Positions 35,291-43,316 are shown, counted from the stretch's first letter. The stretch is 64,000 bases of DNA from UBA937 sp031549725 (GCA_031549725.1 JAVBPH010000056.1:1-64000), one strand, 5' to 3'. The notes: generated from the sequence alone by a model not told the origin. A program made the numbers and translations.

Positions 35291-35378
35291 ACCCGGGTAC
35301 TAATACTGTCCCGGGGTAGCGTTTTCATCTTATAATGAAAACTCCCATCTTTGGAGGTAACACCTCTTATCCGGGGTT
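35291..35378 (-). promoter_or_regulatory. Structured rplK leader
   Basis: Three hairpins lie between nusG and rplK: CCCGGG pairing across about 35291-35316, GTTTTCAT with ATGAAAAC (about 35322-35343), and GAGGT with ACCTC (about 35357-35369). This fits an autoregulatory leader, as L1 binds its own mRNA in E. coli; the binding motif itself was not demonstrated. Confidence 0.45.
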
Positions 35379-35445
35379 TAATCCGCCGGATGTATATGAG
35401 AAGCATTTATATTGATTTCCCAATAAAACGCCGCTTGTTCCTAAT

Positions 35446-36003
35446 CTAGAGCTTTTCAACCTGGAGGATATCCACTTCCACCGGAGTATTCCGGCCGAAA
35501 ATACCAACCATGACCTTAAGCTTGTTCTTTTCCGTGTTAACTTCTTCAATAACCCCGGTAAATGATTCAAAGGGTCCGTCGATGATTTTAACCTGCTCTC
35601 CCGCATTAAAGGACTGCCGGGGCCTGACGGTCCTTTCACCTTTAATCTCCCCGGTTTTCTGTAAAATTGCCCGGGCTTCATCCCCCGAAAGGGGCTGGGG
35701 TTTTCGGTCAGCGGGGGTTCCCACAAATCCGGTAACACCCTGGATTTTTTTTATTCTTGAACAGGATTCCTTCCAGCCCAGATCAGGAAGATCCATCTCT
35801 ATGAGAACATAACCCGGGAGAAATTTTTTGGTCATGGTACGTTTTTTTCCGTCCTTAACCTCAACCACTTCTTCCTGGGGCACTTTTATATCCCGGACAA
35901 CTTCTTTATCAAGATCGCCCGATTCCATCATCATACGGATGGTTTTTTCGATTTTATTCTCGTATCCGGAATAAGTATGGAGGACATACCAGCCAGTTGC
36001 CAT
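35446..36003 (-). CDS. nusG: Transcription elongation/antitermination factor NusG
   Basis: This 185-residue protein has the NGN domain (WYVLHTYSGYENKIEKTIRM, FLPGYVLIEMDL) and a KOW domain (NAGEQVKIIDGPFESFTGVI) that links RNA polymerase to Rho or ribosomes. There is no extra inserted domain. It follows secE by nine bases. Confidence 0.97.
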   Translation of the reverse strand: MATGWYVLHTYSGYENKIEKTIRMMMESGDLDKEVVRDIKVPQEEVVEVKDGKKRTMTKKFLPGYVLIEMDLPDLGWKESCSRIKKIQGVTGFVGTPADRKPQPLSGDEARAILQKTGEIKGERTVRPRQSFNAGEQVKIIDGPFESFTGVIEEVNTEKNKLKVMVGIFGRNTPVEVDILQVEKL

Positions 36004-36012
36004 AATAAACCT

Positions 36013-36195
36013 TTATTTAAACAGTACCTGTACACCCGCAAGCAGCACCACATCCACCAAGCCAAGGACTGCTGCAAATATTACAGTGGAAATAATAACT
36101 ACTTTGACGGAGCTAATGACATTATCCCTGCTGGGCCAGACAACTTTCCGGAGCTCAGCATAGGACTCCTTTATAAATTGAACCAACTTGTTCAT
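36013..36195 (-). CDS. secE: Preprotein translocase subunit SecE
   Basis: This 60-residue single-span subunit of SecYEG has a cytoplasmic helix (LVQFIKESYAELRKVVWPSR) and one membrane helix (VVIISTVIFAAVLGLVDVVL). The ATG at 36195 has AGAGG upstream. A longer reading from 36252 goes through the tRNA-tail repeat and is rejected. Confidence 0.95.
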   Translation of the reverse strand: MNKLVQFIKESYAELRKVVWPSRDNVISSVKVVIISTVIFAAVLGLVDVVLLAGVQVLFK

Positions 36196-36227
36196 ACTAT
36201 CCTCTTTGTAAGATGGTTTTTCCTGCA

Positions 36228-36381
36228 CAGGCCAGGTAGGACTCCCCTCCAAACCTCGGCTTCCTGCCTCGGTTCTCCGGGCCGTGGTCCTGCCCTGTCG
36301 GGCGCATCCCTGCGCCCTTTTCCTCCCATCCGGTCGGCGGGCCGGACCTTTCGAGTCCTACCTGTCCTCCCGAACTTTAAC
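36228..36381 (-). repeat. Direct and inverted copies of the tRNA-Trp 3' end
   Basis: The 17 bases at 36228-36244 (CAGGCCAGGTAGGACTC) are identical to 36382-36398, the 3' end of tRNA-Trp. A 15-base inverted copy at 36350-36364 matches 36387-36401. The about 100 bases between are G/C-rich with hairpins (for example GGGCGCA with TGCGCCC). The arrangement resembles direct-repeat borders of a small inserted segment. Confidence 0.75.
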
Positions 36382-36454
36382 CAGGCCAGGTAGGACTCGA
36401 ACCCACAACATTCGGTTTTGGAGACCGACGCTCTACCATTAGAGCTACTGGCCT
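36382..36454 (-). tRNA. tRNA-Trp (CCA)
   Basis: The 73-base cloverleaf has acceptor AGGCCAG/CTGGCCT, D arm GCTC..GAGC, anticodon loop CTCCAAA with anticodon CCA, and T arm GTGGG-TTCGAGT-CCTAC. The terminal CCA is not encoded. It lies between rpmG and secE, as in Treponema. Confidence 0.95.
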
Positions 36455-36459
36455 AAAAA

Positions 36460-36633
36460 TTACTTTACTTTGGTTTCCTTATGCAGTGTATGCTTACGGT
36501 CGAAAGGACAATACTTGTTCAATTCGAGTTTTTCCTGCATATTGCGCCGGTTTTTGCTGGTGGTGTAATTCTTGCGTTTACACTCACTGCACTGAAGCGC
36601 GATCAATTCTACTACTGTTTTCTTGCTTGCCAT
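36460..36633 (-). CDS. rpmG: Ribosomal protein bL33
   Basis: This 57-residue protein, read directly from the sequence, begins MASKKTVVELIALQCSECKR and continues NYTTSKNRRNMQEKLELNKY and CPFDRKHTLHKETK. The C-x2-C..C pattern for zinc is partly kept (CSEC, one later Cys). AAGGGG precedes the ATG at 36633. It ends five bases before tRNA-Trp. Confidence 0.95.
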   Translation of the reverse strand: MASKKTVVELIALQCSECKRKNYTTSKNRRNMQEKLELNKYCPFDRKHTLHKETKVK

Positions 36634-36717
36634 ATATATCCCCTTACATTCCGGCCAACCGGAACACGAATATTTCCATTTTTTTTCAGGAATTCCCGAA
36701 AAACATCATTTTTTAAT

Positions 36718-36953
36718 CTATTGGCCTTTCTTTTTAAAAGAAGACCAGCCCTCGAGCGGAAGACACGAAGTGGCGCCCGCCTTGACCTATTGGTCTTTCC
36801 TTGAAAGACAGACCCAGCCCTCGAGCGGAAGACACGAAGTGGCGCCCGCCTTGACCTATTGGTCTTTCTTTGAAAGACAGACCCAGCCCTCGAGCGGAAG
36901 ACACGAAGTGGCGCCCGCCTTGCGGTCAAGGTTCAGTCTCACTGAACAGACCC
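36718..36953 (-). repeat. 69-bp tandem array carrying the tRNA-Thr 3' end
   Basis: Three full units plus a fraction, with exact 69-base period (anchors at 36748, 36817, 36886 and the tRNA itself at 36955). Each unit holds the last two T-loop bases, the 3' T-stem and acceptor strand, the discriminator and seven downstream bases of tRNA-Thr, then a GTCTTTC/GAAAGAC hairpin and a G/C-rich spacer. It is open in frame on both strands because 69 is a multiple of three, but coding is unlikely. Confidence 0.9.
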
Positions 36954-37026
36954 AGCCCTCGAGCGGAATCGAACCGCTGACCTCATCCTTACCATGGATG
37001 CGCTCTACCGACTGAGCTACAAGGGC
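36954..37026 (-). tRNA. tRNA-Thr (GGT)
   Basis: The 73-base cloverleaf has acceptor GCCCTTG/CGAGGGC, D arm GCTC..GAGC, anticodon stem CATCC/GGATG with loop ATGGTAA (anticodon GGT), and T arm GCGG-TTCGATT-CCGC. CCA is not encoded. It is the first gene of the operon. Confidence 0.95.
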
Positions 37027-37046
37027 ATAAATTTACTGGTTTTGGA

Positions 37047-37075
37047 AAGATAACAGGATTAAACACTTGTGTCAA
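37047..37075 (-). promoter_or_regulatory. Promoter of the tRNA-Thr to rpoC operon
   Basis: TTGACA (37070-37075) and TATCTT (37047-37052), 17-bp spacer. The start would be about 15 bases before tRNA-Thr. Confidence 0.75.
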
Positions 37076-37175
37076 GGGAATACCCGTACGTTTTCCGTCT
37101 TTTATTAGATAAATTATTATACAAAAATCCAATAGCCGGTTAAATCCTATGAATAGGATAATAAAATCTGACAGT

Positions 37176-37259
37176 AAAAAAAAGCAGCAGTCATACACCC
37201 CCAGCTATCCTAACAAAGTGAGTGCTACTATTCTCCTGAAGCACATATGACTGCTGCTT
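37176..37259 (-). ncRNA. Candidate small structured RNA ending in a T-tract
   Basis: A perfect 14-bp stem (37182-37195 with 37246-37259) encloses about 50 bases, with an inner GTGCT..AGCAC stem. On the minus strand it runs into eight Ts. It stands alone between the oxidoreductase terminator and the tRNA-Thr promoter. It matches no RNA family known to the annotator (not SRP, 6S, tmRNA). It could also be only a large terminator. Confidence 0.45.
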
Positions 37260-37299
37260 AATCTTGTCTCTTTCACTTTTCCGGTTAAATGTAGCACAG

Positions 37300-37335
37300 A
37301 AAAGACCCGGAAATAATACGAATTATTTCCGGATC
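37300..37335 (-). terminator. Terminator of the sugar operon
   Basis: AGATCCGGAAATAAT and ATTATTTCCGGGTCT with a 4-nt loop, then TTTT. It lies 17 bases past the oxidoreductase stop. Confidence 0.9.
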
Positions 37336-37351
37336 TGCAAAATAATCTCCC

Positions 37352-38356
37352 CTAATGAACGTCCCTGCTTTCCATACTGGAACTTAACTCCTTGACGGTT
37401 GATACCGCCAGCCGGGCTTCCTGAACACTGATGGGGAAAGGTCTGAGGTTTATCAGGCAGTCCGCAAACGCGGCAAGCTCCGTTTCATAGGGGTCTTCCC
37501 GAAGGCCGGGAAATGCATCCGCCCCAGGAATATCCATCCTTTTTCCATCTGTATACCGGAAAATACATCCAGGCTTACAGTTTACCGTGTTCCATTCCAG
37601 AACACCATCTTCAAAAACAATCCGGTAACTGGCCGTCAGGGGGTATCCCTTGGGCATAAGGTGGTTGGCACTGATATCAGCACAGGCCTGGGAAGGATAC
37701 GAAAGCAGCGACCTGACCCTGCCTGCACCGGGCCTTTTCCCGGACCTGGTTTCATAGGCATGGAACGAATCCGGAACACCCAGGAACCAGTTGGCCAGGT
37801 CTATATCATGGATGGACAAATCCAGGATGGTTCCGCCGCTGGCTTTTTTATTCTGCAGCCAGTTGTTCCAGCTCCATGCGGGGGTTTCCGATTCCCGGCA
37901 GAACGATACCGCCAGGGGCTTCCCCAATTCTCCCGAAAGAATAATGTTCTTTGCGTACATGTACTGGGGCATAAAACGGCAGGTGTGGGCAACCATCAGA
38001 CGACGTTTGCTTTGCTGTTCCGCTTCGATCATGGCATCGATATCCTCAAGTTCAACGGCAAAGGGTTTTTCCACGATAACATCACAGCCGTTTTCCAGGG
38101 CACGGATCACCGCCGCCCGGTGTAAATTACTGGGCAGGCATACATCAACAAAATCCGGTTTTATGGAAGCAAAGCATGAATCCAAAGAATCAAACCAGGG
38201 ACAATCCCCCAGGGCTGCCAGGATCTCTCCCCTGGATTTGTCCTGATCAACCACCCCCGCAAGGGTGACAGAATCAATATTCAGATAACATTCGAGATGC
38301 GTTTTACCCATAAATCCGGCGCCGACAATTACGGCGGACAGTTGTTCCTTAACCAT
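37352..38356 (-). CDS. Gfo/Idh/MocA-family NAD(P)-dependent oxidoreductase
   Basis: This 334-residue protein has an N-terminal Rossmann fold (AVIVGAGFMGKTHLECY), the EKP signature (VIVEKPFAVELED, about residue 95) and the catalytic-region HDIDLANWFLG. Such enzymes oxidise or reduce sugars, inositols or their acids. It is the last gene after the ABC importer and epimerase genes on the same strand, 374 bases beyond the epimerase, so co-regulation with sugar uptake is likely. The true substrate is unknown. Confidence 0.9.
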   Translation of the reverse strand: MVKEQLSAVIVGAGFMGKTHLECYLNIDSVTLAGVVDQDKSRGEILAALGDCPWFDSLDSCFASIKPDFVDVCLPSNLHRAAVIRALENGCDVIVEKPFAVELEDIDAMIEAEQQSKRRLMVAHTCRFMPQYMYAKNIILSGELGKPLAVSFCRESETPAWSWNNWLQNKKASGGTILDLSIHDIDLANWFLGVPDSFHAYETRSGKRPGAGRVRSLLSYPSQACADISANHLMPKGYPLTASYRIVFEDGVLEWNTVNCKPGCIFRYTDGKRMDIPGADAFPGLREDPYETELAAFADCLINLRPFPISVQEARLAVSTVKELSSSMESRDVH

Positions 38357-38730
38357 TCTTATTCCCCAATAAAATAAGGGTAACTTCCAAAAACTTCAGT
38401 TTTTAGAAGGTTTCCTTGGATGTATTATGGAGAACCCTTTTTATTTCGTTTTAGAATAAAAGAAATAAAAAACGTTCTCCGGGTCACCTCCAAAAATCCA
38501 ACAATGTTTTTGGAGGTGCCATAAATTTGATTCATTTCAAGATACACCGGGACAATACCGGGCATACCCTCACCTGGGCGGAGCTGCTTTTCCGCTCTTT
38601 GCTTCAGCAAAGAACAATCCATTTTGTCCTGACCGGCATTTCCTTACATACGGCCCTCTTTGCTGCTCCAAAACAGATATAAAAGGGGGCCCCATACTAC
38701 AGCTGAAGAAACACTTCAGTTTCCGGAAAT
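38357..38730 (-). other. Gap with two hairpins, no gene
   Basis: Contains the hairpins 38384-38409 (CTTCCAAAAACT type) and 38485-38518 (CACCTCCAAAAAT with ATGTTTTTGGAGGTG), and a small stem CTGAAG..CTTCAG near 38703-38719. A 65-codon open frame lacks a ribosome site and resembles nothing known. Confidence 0.5.
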
Positions 38731-39564
38731 TTACATATAGTTCTTCAGATACTTAACGGCACCTTTAATGGCATCCTCCGGGGTCATCTCGCCTATCCTG
38801 CGGTCAAGTTCAATCTCAATTGTTAAAGGTTCAGTATATTTAAGTTCCTTCAGTTTCTTCAGCAGCGCCGGCATATTCACGTGGCCTTCGCCGATAGCGG
38901 TTTCGATACCCAGTTCTTTACCGTTGGTAGGGTACTTTCCGTCCTTCACATGAACCCCCTTAAGGTAAGATCCAAGAACCAGCAGGGAATCCACCGCATT
39001 TCCCTTTCCGTACATCACCAGGTTTGCAGGGTCCAGGTTGATCCCCAGGTTATCCGTACCGATATCCTGGATGGTCCTGAGCAAGGTTACGGGGGTTTCC
39101 TGGCCGGTTTCAAAACAGAAGAACTGCTTGTTCTTTCTACAGTAGGAAGCTACATCTTTCAGATCCTTGATAAGTCCCGCATAGAGGGGATCCTTGGCAT
39201 TTTCGGGGATAAATCCGGCATGGGTGGAGATGCGGTCCACATGGATCAGCTTGGCAAAGTCCGACGCCTTCTTCATGATGGCGCAGCGTTCTTCCCGGAA
39301 GCGCAGCGGAACCAGGCCTACCGTATCCGGACCGCCGGTGAAATTCCATTCGTGCTTTCCCGGCCACCCGGCCCAGAGCATGGTCACCCGGAGATCATTC
39401 TTTGCGCAGAAATTATTGATTATGTCCGCCGTTTCCCGGGTGTACAGCTGGGGAACATAGGTGGATACCTGGCAGGTTTTAAACCCAAAGGATTTAATCC
39501 TTTCAAGCAGGGGAACAATGCCTTTTTGGTCGGTCATTTTTATCAAAAGTCCAAGTTCATTCAT
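38731..39564 (-). CDS. Sugar phosphate isomerase/epimerase (xylose-isomerase-like TIM barrel)
   Basis: This 277-residue AP-endonuclease-2-type TIM barrel has probable metal ligands in CFETGQETPVTLL, GINLDPANLVMYGKGN, GVHVKDGKYP and TIEIELDRR. These enzymes interconvert keto- and aldo-sugars or epimerise inosose. It follows the permease gene by 94 bases, so it belongs to the importer operon and probably acts on the imported compound or its product. AGGAG precedes the ATG. Confidence 0.88.
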   Translation of the reverse strand: MNELGLLIKMTDQKGIVPLLERIKSFGFKTCQVSTYVPQLYTRETADIINNFCAKNDLRVTMLWAGWPGKHEWNFTGGPDTVGLVPLRFREERCAIMKKASDFAKLIHVDRISTHAGFIPENAKDPLYAGLIKDLKDVASYCRKNKQFFCFETGQETPVTLLRTIQDIGTDNLGINLDPANLVMYGKGNAVDSLLVLGSYLKGVHVKDGKYPTNGKELGIETAIGEGHVNMPALLKKLKELKYTEPLTIEIELDRRIGEMTPEDAIKGAVKYLKNYM

Positions 39565-39658
39565 TATATTTCTCCTTATCCTATTGTGTGTTTTTCAACC
39601 TAGGTTGAATTGAAAATTCTATTCTGGAAAACTTTCCAAAATTTTTGGAAGTTTTCGG

Positions 39659-40507
39659 TTACCCTTTGACGGCGCCCATGGTCATACCCCGGACAAGCCC
39701 CTTCTGAACAATACTGTAGAAAATAAGAATCGGTACCAGGGCAAGCACCGCTGTGGCGGTAAGCCCTCCCCAGTTGATTTCCTCGTAGCTGACCCAGTTG
39801 TATACCCCCAGCGGTACGGTTTTCGTACGCAATCCCGTCAGGATCAGGGCATACAGGAATTCATTCCAGGAATAATTGAACGAGAAGATTGCCGTGGTTG
39901 CCAGGCCTGGACCCGCTAAGGGCAGTACTATCCTGCTGAAAGCACCGAAGTAACTGCATCCGTCCATGAGGGCGGATTCTTCCAGTTCGTAGGGAATATC
40001 CTGGAAATAACTCCGCATCATCCAGATACCGAAACCCAGGATGATCGTCAGATGCATGATAATCACCGCAATATGGGTATCGATGAGCTTGAGGCTCCGG
40101 AAGATAATAAAGAACGGAATCATAAAGGTGATCTGGGGAACCACCCGGGTACTCAATACTCCAAAAAGCAGGAACCTGGAACTCCGGGGGCTGTACTGTT
40201 TCCGGGAGAGGATATACGCCGCGGGGGTTCCAAGCAGAAGCCCGATCAGTGTGGCGGAAACCGCAATGATAATACTGTTGAGGCAGTACTGGAGAAAATG
40301 GCTGTTTACCCAGACTTCAATATAATTCTGCAGGGTAAATTCCGAAATAAACTTCGGGGGATAACTCAGGGCATCCACCCGGGTTTTAAATGACAGAAGG
40401 ATAGTCCAGAGGAGGGGGAAAAGGTACACCACCGCCAGGACCCAGATAATCAGGGTTTTGATAACCATGAAAATCACTTTTGAAACGGATGCTTTATTTC
40501 TGATCAA
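39659..40507 (-). CDS. Carbohydrate ABC transporter permease (MalG type)
   Basis: This 282-residue inner-membrane permease has six membrane segments. The cytoplasmic EAA loop reads ELEESALMDGCSYFGAFSRI with VLPLAGPGL after it, the docking site for the ATPase. The N-terminal sequence YLFPLLWTILLSFKT is family-typical. It overlaps the MalF-type gene by 14 bases. No ATPase is encoded nearby, so a shared one (MsiK/UgpC type) must serve. Confidence 0.94.
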   Translation of the reverse strand: MIRNKASVSKVIFMVIKTLIIWVLAVVYLFPLLWTILLSFKTRVDALSYPPKFISEFTLQNYIEVWVNSHFLQYCLNSIIIAVSATLIGLLLGTPAAYILSRKQYSPRSSRFLLFGVLSTRVVPQITFMIPFFIIFRSLKLIDTHIAVIIMHLTIILGFGIWMMRSYFQDIPYELEESALMDGCSYFGAFSRIVLPLAGPGLATTAIFSFNYSWNEFLYALILTGLRTKTVPLGVYNWVSYEEINWGGLTATAVLALVPILIFYSIVQKGLVRGMTMGAVKG

Positions 40508-41408
40508 AATTGATTCCCCCTGCTTTGATAATAAGAACCGCCATAATAGCGATGAATGCGGACATCACAATAGCCGATGCGGAACCGTAACCCATCTTCA
40601 GGAATGTGAATGAATTCGTGTAGGTATATATACTGAGAGTTTCCGAAGCCGTTCCGGGACCGCCCCGGGTAAGGATGAAGGAAAGATCAAATTCCTTTGA
40701 AGAATCGATGGCCTGGAAAAGGATAGCCACAAAAAACAGGGGCTTGATCAGGGGCAGCTTCACCCTCCAGAACTGCTGCCAGCCGGAGGCTCCGTCAATG
40801 CGGGAGGCGTCTATAACATCATCGGACACCGAAAGGAGTCCGGTGTAAAACATCATAATCATAAATGGCGACTTACACCAAATGAGCACCAGGGCCACGG
40901 ACATAAGGGCCTGCTCTTCCGAATAGACCCAGGTTTGGGGGGGAATATTCACCAGGCTCAAAAAATAATTAAGCACCCCCAGGGTGGGACTGTACATAAT
41001 CCTCCACATGAACGCGGTGGCTATGGGGGTCAGAATAATGGGAAGCAGGAAAAGTGCCCGCAGAAACTTCGACCCCTTGATATTGCTGGTAAGATACAGG
41101 GCAACCCCCAGACCGAGGATGGTTTCCACCGCCACGACGGTTACCATGAATATCACCGTCCGGGCAAAGGCCAGGAGGAAACGGGTATCCTTGAACAGGG
41201 CAATATAATTTTCCAGGCCGACAAAATGGCGCCTATCCGGAGCCGGCAGGTAATAGTCAAAAAGGCTGGTCCTTAATGTATCAAGGATGGGCAGCAAATT
41301 AATGGAAAACAGCACAATGATTCCCGGGGCAAGCATGGCCCAGCGGAAGCGCCGGATTTCCTTTTCCTTAATGGATAAAGGGACGGATTTGTTTTTTCCA
41401 GGGAACAT
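40494..41408 (-). CDS. Carbohydrate ABC transporter permease (MalF/UgpA type)
   Basis: This 304-residue partner permease has six membrane segments. The EAA loop is DASRIDGASGWQQFWRVKLP with LIKPLFF after it. Near the N-terminus LFSINLLPILDTLRTSLFDY is typical. It sits 135 bases after the binding-protein gene and overlaps the next permease, so all three form one unit. Confidence 0.94.
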   Translation of the reverse strand: MFPGKNKSVPLSIKEKEIRRFRWAMLAPGIIVLFSINLLPILDTLRTSLFDYYLPAPDRRHFVGLENYIALFKDTRFLLAFARTVIFMVTVVAVETILGLGVALYLTSNIKGSKFLRALFLLPIILTPIATAFMWRIMYSPTLGVLNYFLSLVNIPPQTWVYSEEQALMSVALVLIWCKSPFMIMMFYTGLLSVSDDVIDASRIDGASGWQQFWRVKLPLIKPLFFVAILFQAIDSSKEFDLSFILTRGGPGTASETLSIYTYTNSFTFLKMGYGSASAIVMSAFIAIMAVLIIKAGGINFDQK

Positions 41409-41543
41409 TCAAAACCTCTCATCAATCAGTGAGATCCATGGGAATCGCCCTGCATGGAACACATATAGTATTAAATCAGAAAACCTAAGCGGCAAACCGC
41501 CGGGGCTAAGTCCGGCGGTCTGCCTAAAGGCATGATTTATTCT

Positions 41544-42893
41544 TTATTTACTTTCCTGGAACAGGGTTGTTACCTTGGAAGCCGCCTCATCCAGCACGGG
41601 TTTCACATCCCGCTTGCGCAGGATCAGGGAGTTGAATGCGGTACCAATGGTGTCGAGGTACTCTTCGTTCTTGGAAATAGTGGGGAATGTGGTTTCGGGA
41701 ACCACCGCATTAAGACCATGCTGATAAGCACTGAGCCAGTCCGCGGGATATTTCTTTGCCAGTTCAGGATCGGTAAGGGCGGATGAACGGGCAGCAATGC
41801 CGCCTTCCAGGGCAAGTTTCCTTGAAGTTTCCGGACCGGTAATCCAGGACAGGAAAAGGAAAGCCGCTTCTTTATGTTTTGATGCGGTGCTCATACTTAC
41901 CGCCCAGGCGCCGCCGGTGGGTTTGCTTCCCGCAGGGCCGGCAGGCATGGGGGCATAACCGACTTTTCCGGCTACCAGGGATTTTTCCACATCCTCAAAC
42001 TGGGACATGAAAACGCTCATATCCAGATACATGGGAGCTTTTCCCTGCTGAAAGTCGGATACACATTCATACCAGGTATAGTTACCTACACCGGGAGGGC
42101 CGAATTCCCGGGCCAGGGTGGTGTACATATCCGCACCCTTGATACCTTCGGGACTGTTGAACACGGCCTTGTTGTACTGATCACTGTCAGCTATTTTTCC
42201 GCCGTAGGACCAGATCACACCGGTACAGTTACTTACGGTATGAATTTTCTGTCCCCGGAGAAGGATCCCTGCGGGATATTCTTTCTTAAGAAGCTTGGCG
42301 GTTTCATATAACTCATCAAAGATTGCGGGAACCTTAAGACCCTTCTGCTGGAAAATATCCTTGCGGTAGAAAAGGATCTGCTTTTCCCCGGATACGGGAA
42401 TTGCATAGAGGCTTCCCTTCACGGTGAAGGCCTGCTTAAAGGAAGGACTGATATCATTAACATTATAAGCGGTCTTATCCACCAGGTCCCGGCGGTTAAG
42501 CCAGGGTTCCAGGTTTTCAATCCATCCGGCCAGAGCTGCCTGGGTACAGATGGAGTCCATCATGACAATATCGAAGGTTCCGGCTCCGGAGGAAAGGTCC
42601 ACCAGGCGTTTGGTCATGAATTCATCCTGGGCATATTCATCAATAATGATTTTTATTCCCGTTTTCTGTTCGAATTCAGCTATCACACTGCGGATTGTGG
42701 TAGTATAAATATGTTTGTTCATCCCCAGATGCAGGGTAGTCCCGGAATATTTTTTCCAGGCAATACCATCTGCGGAAACCGCATTTCTTTCGGCATCCGA
42801 AATTCCTCCGGATGGTTTTGTATCCTGACTTCCACCGGCAAATACGGGAAATACAATACTTAAGCACACAAGCAGGATTAATAAACGACGCAT
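41544..42893 (-). CDS. ABC sugar-binding protein (family 1)
   Basis: This 449-residue periplasmic binding protein has a signal peptide (LLILLVCLSIVFPVFA) but no lipobox Cys, so it may be soluble. The body shows FDIVMMDSICTQAALAGWIE, YAIPVSGEKQILFYRKDIFQ and PTGGAWAVSMSTASKHKEAA, common to carbohydrate-binding members. The promoter region upstream shares an AT-rich palindrome with the ROK gene promoter. The bound sugar is unknown. Confidence 0.92.
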   Translation of the reverse strand: MRRLLILLVCLSIVFPVFAGGSQDTKPSGGISDAERNAVSADGIAWKKYSGTTLHLGMNKHIYTTTIRSVIAEFEQKTGIKIIIDEYAQDEFMTKRLVDLSSGAGTFDIVMMDSICTQAALAGWIENLEPWLNRRDLVDKTAYNVNDISPSFKQAFTVKGSLYAIPVSGEKQILFYRKDIFQQKGLKVPAIFDELYETAKLLKKEYPAGILLRGQKIHTVSNCTGVIWSYGGKIADSDQYNKAVFNSPEGIKGADMYTTLAREFGPPGVGNYTWYECVSDFQQGKAPMYLDMSVFMSQFEDVEKSLVAGKVGYAPMPAGPAGSKPTGGAWAVSMSTASKHKEAAFLFLSWITGPETSRKLALEGGIAARSSALTDPELAKKYPADWLSAYQHGLNAVVPETTFPTISKNEEYLDTIGTAFNSLILRKRDVKPVLDEAASKVTTLFQESK

Positions 42894-42945
42894 ACGCTCC
42901 TCCTAAGCTTTTATTTAACGGGACAACTCCCGCTCTTTTCAATTG

Positions 42946-43013
42946 TTTATCATGATAAATCTGTTTTGTCTATTTGTCAAACAATTTAATTTTTTTTTCG
43001 AATAATATTATTC
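42946..43013 (-). promoter_or_regulatory. Likely operators of the sugar importer operon
   Basis: Two perfect palindromes: TTTATCATGATAAA (42946-42959) and GAATAATATTATTC (43000-43013), plus TTGTTT..AAACAA. The motif TCGAATAATAT (42998-43008) appears inverted before the ROK gene at 44590-44600. Confidence 0.45.
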
Positions 43014-43039
43014 AATCATGAAAATTATATAAATAACAG

Positions 43040-43316
43040 GAAGGAGGATCGAAAACAGCGAAGATAGATCCAAAGGTTTACACAGAGGAAAAAAAATGAA
43101 GGCTGATAGGTACAAAACCGTGAATATAGTTCCAAAGACTTACACAGAGGTAAAAAAATGAAGATTGATAGATACAGCAGCAACCCTAATCTGTCCAGGA
43201 CAGGACAAACGATAGGCCAGAAGGATCAATTCCTGGAAAAAATTATGTTATTTTGGATTAGAATGAAGATACCAAAAACTCGGGTTATCGTATCGATTAT
43301 TGGCCTGCAATTTTAG
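43040..43316 (+). other. 62-bp tandem repeat with two overlapping short reading frames
   Basis: A 62-base unit is repeated (ACACAGAGG-AAAAAAATGAAG at 43080 and 43142). Frame A runs 43096-43161 (21 residues, MKADRYKTVN start) and frame B 43158-43316 (52 residues, MKIDRYSSNP start); they overlap as ATGA and both begin MK-x-DRY. Each has an AGAGG before the ATG. Frame B runs 20 bases into the convergent ROK gene. Whether they are translated is unknown; no known family matches. Confidence 0.35.

Noticed and set aside
36612..36929. 105-codon frame with a repeated 23-residue peptide (RAPLRVFRSRAG type)
   Set aside because: The repeat unit is 69 bases, a multiple of three, so a frame stays open by arithmetic. 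It overlaps rpmG and carries tRNA sequence; no ribosome site.
36746..36953. CRISPR array
   Set aside because: Units are contiguous 69-base repeats with no distinct spacers, and no cas genes are near.
37176..37259. SRP (4.5S) RNA
   Set aside because: The conserved GGAAG-type tetraloop and helix 8 asymmetric loop sequences were not found.
38425..38622. 65-codon minus-strand frame
   Set aside because: Contains a hairpin repeat and no ribosome site.
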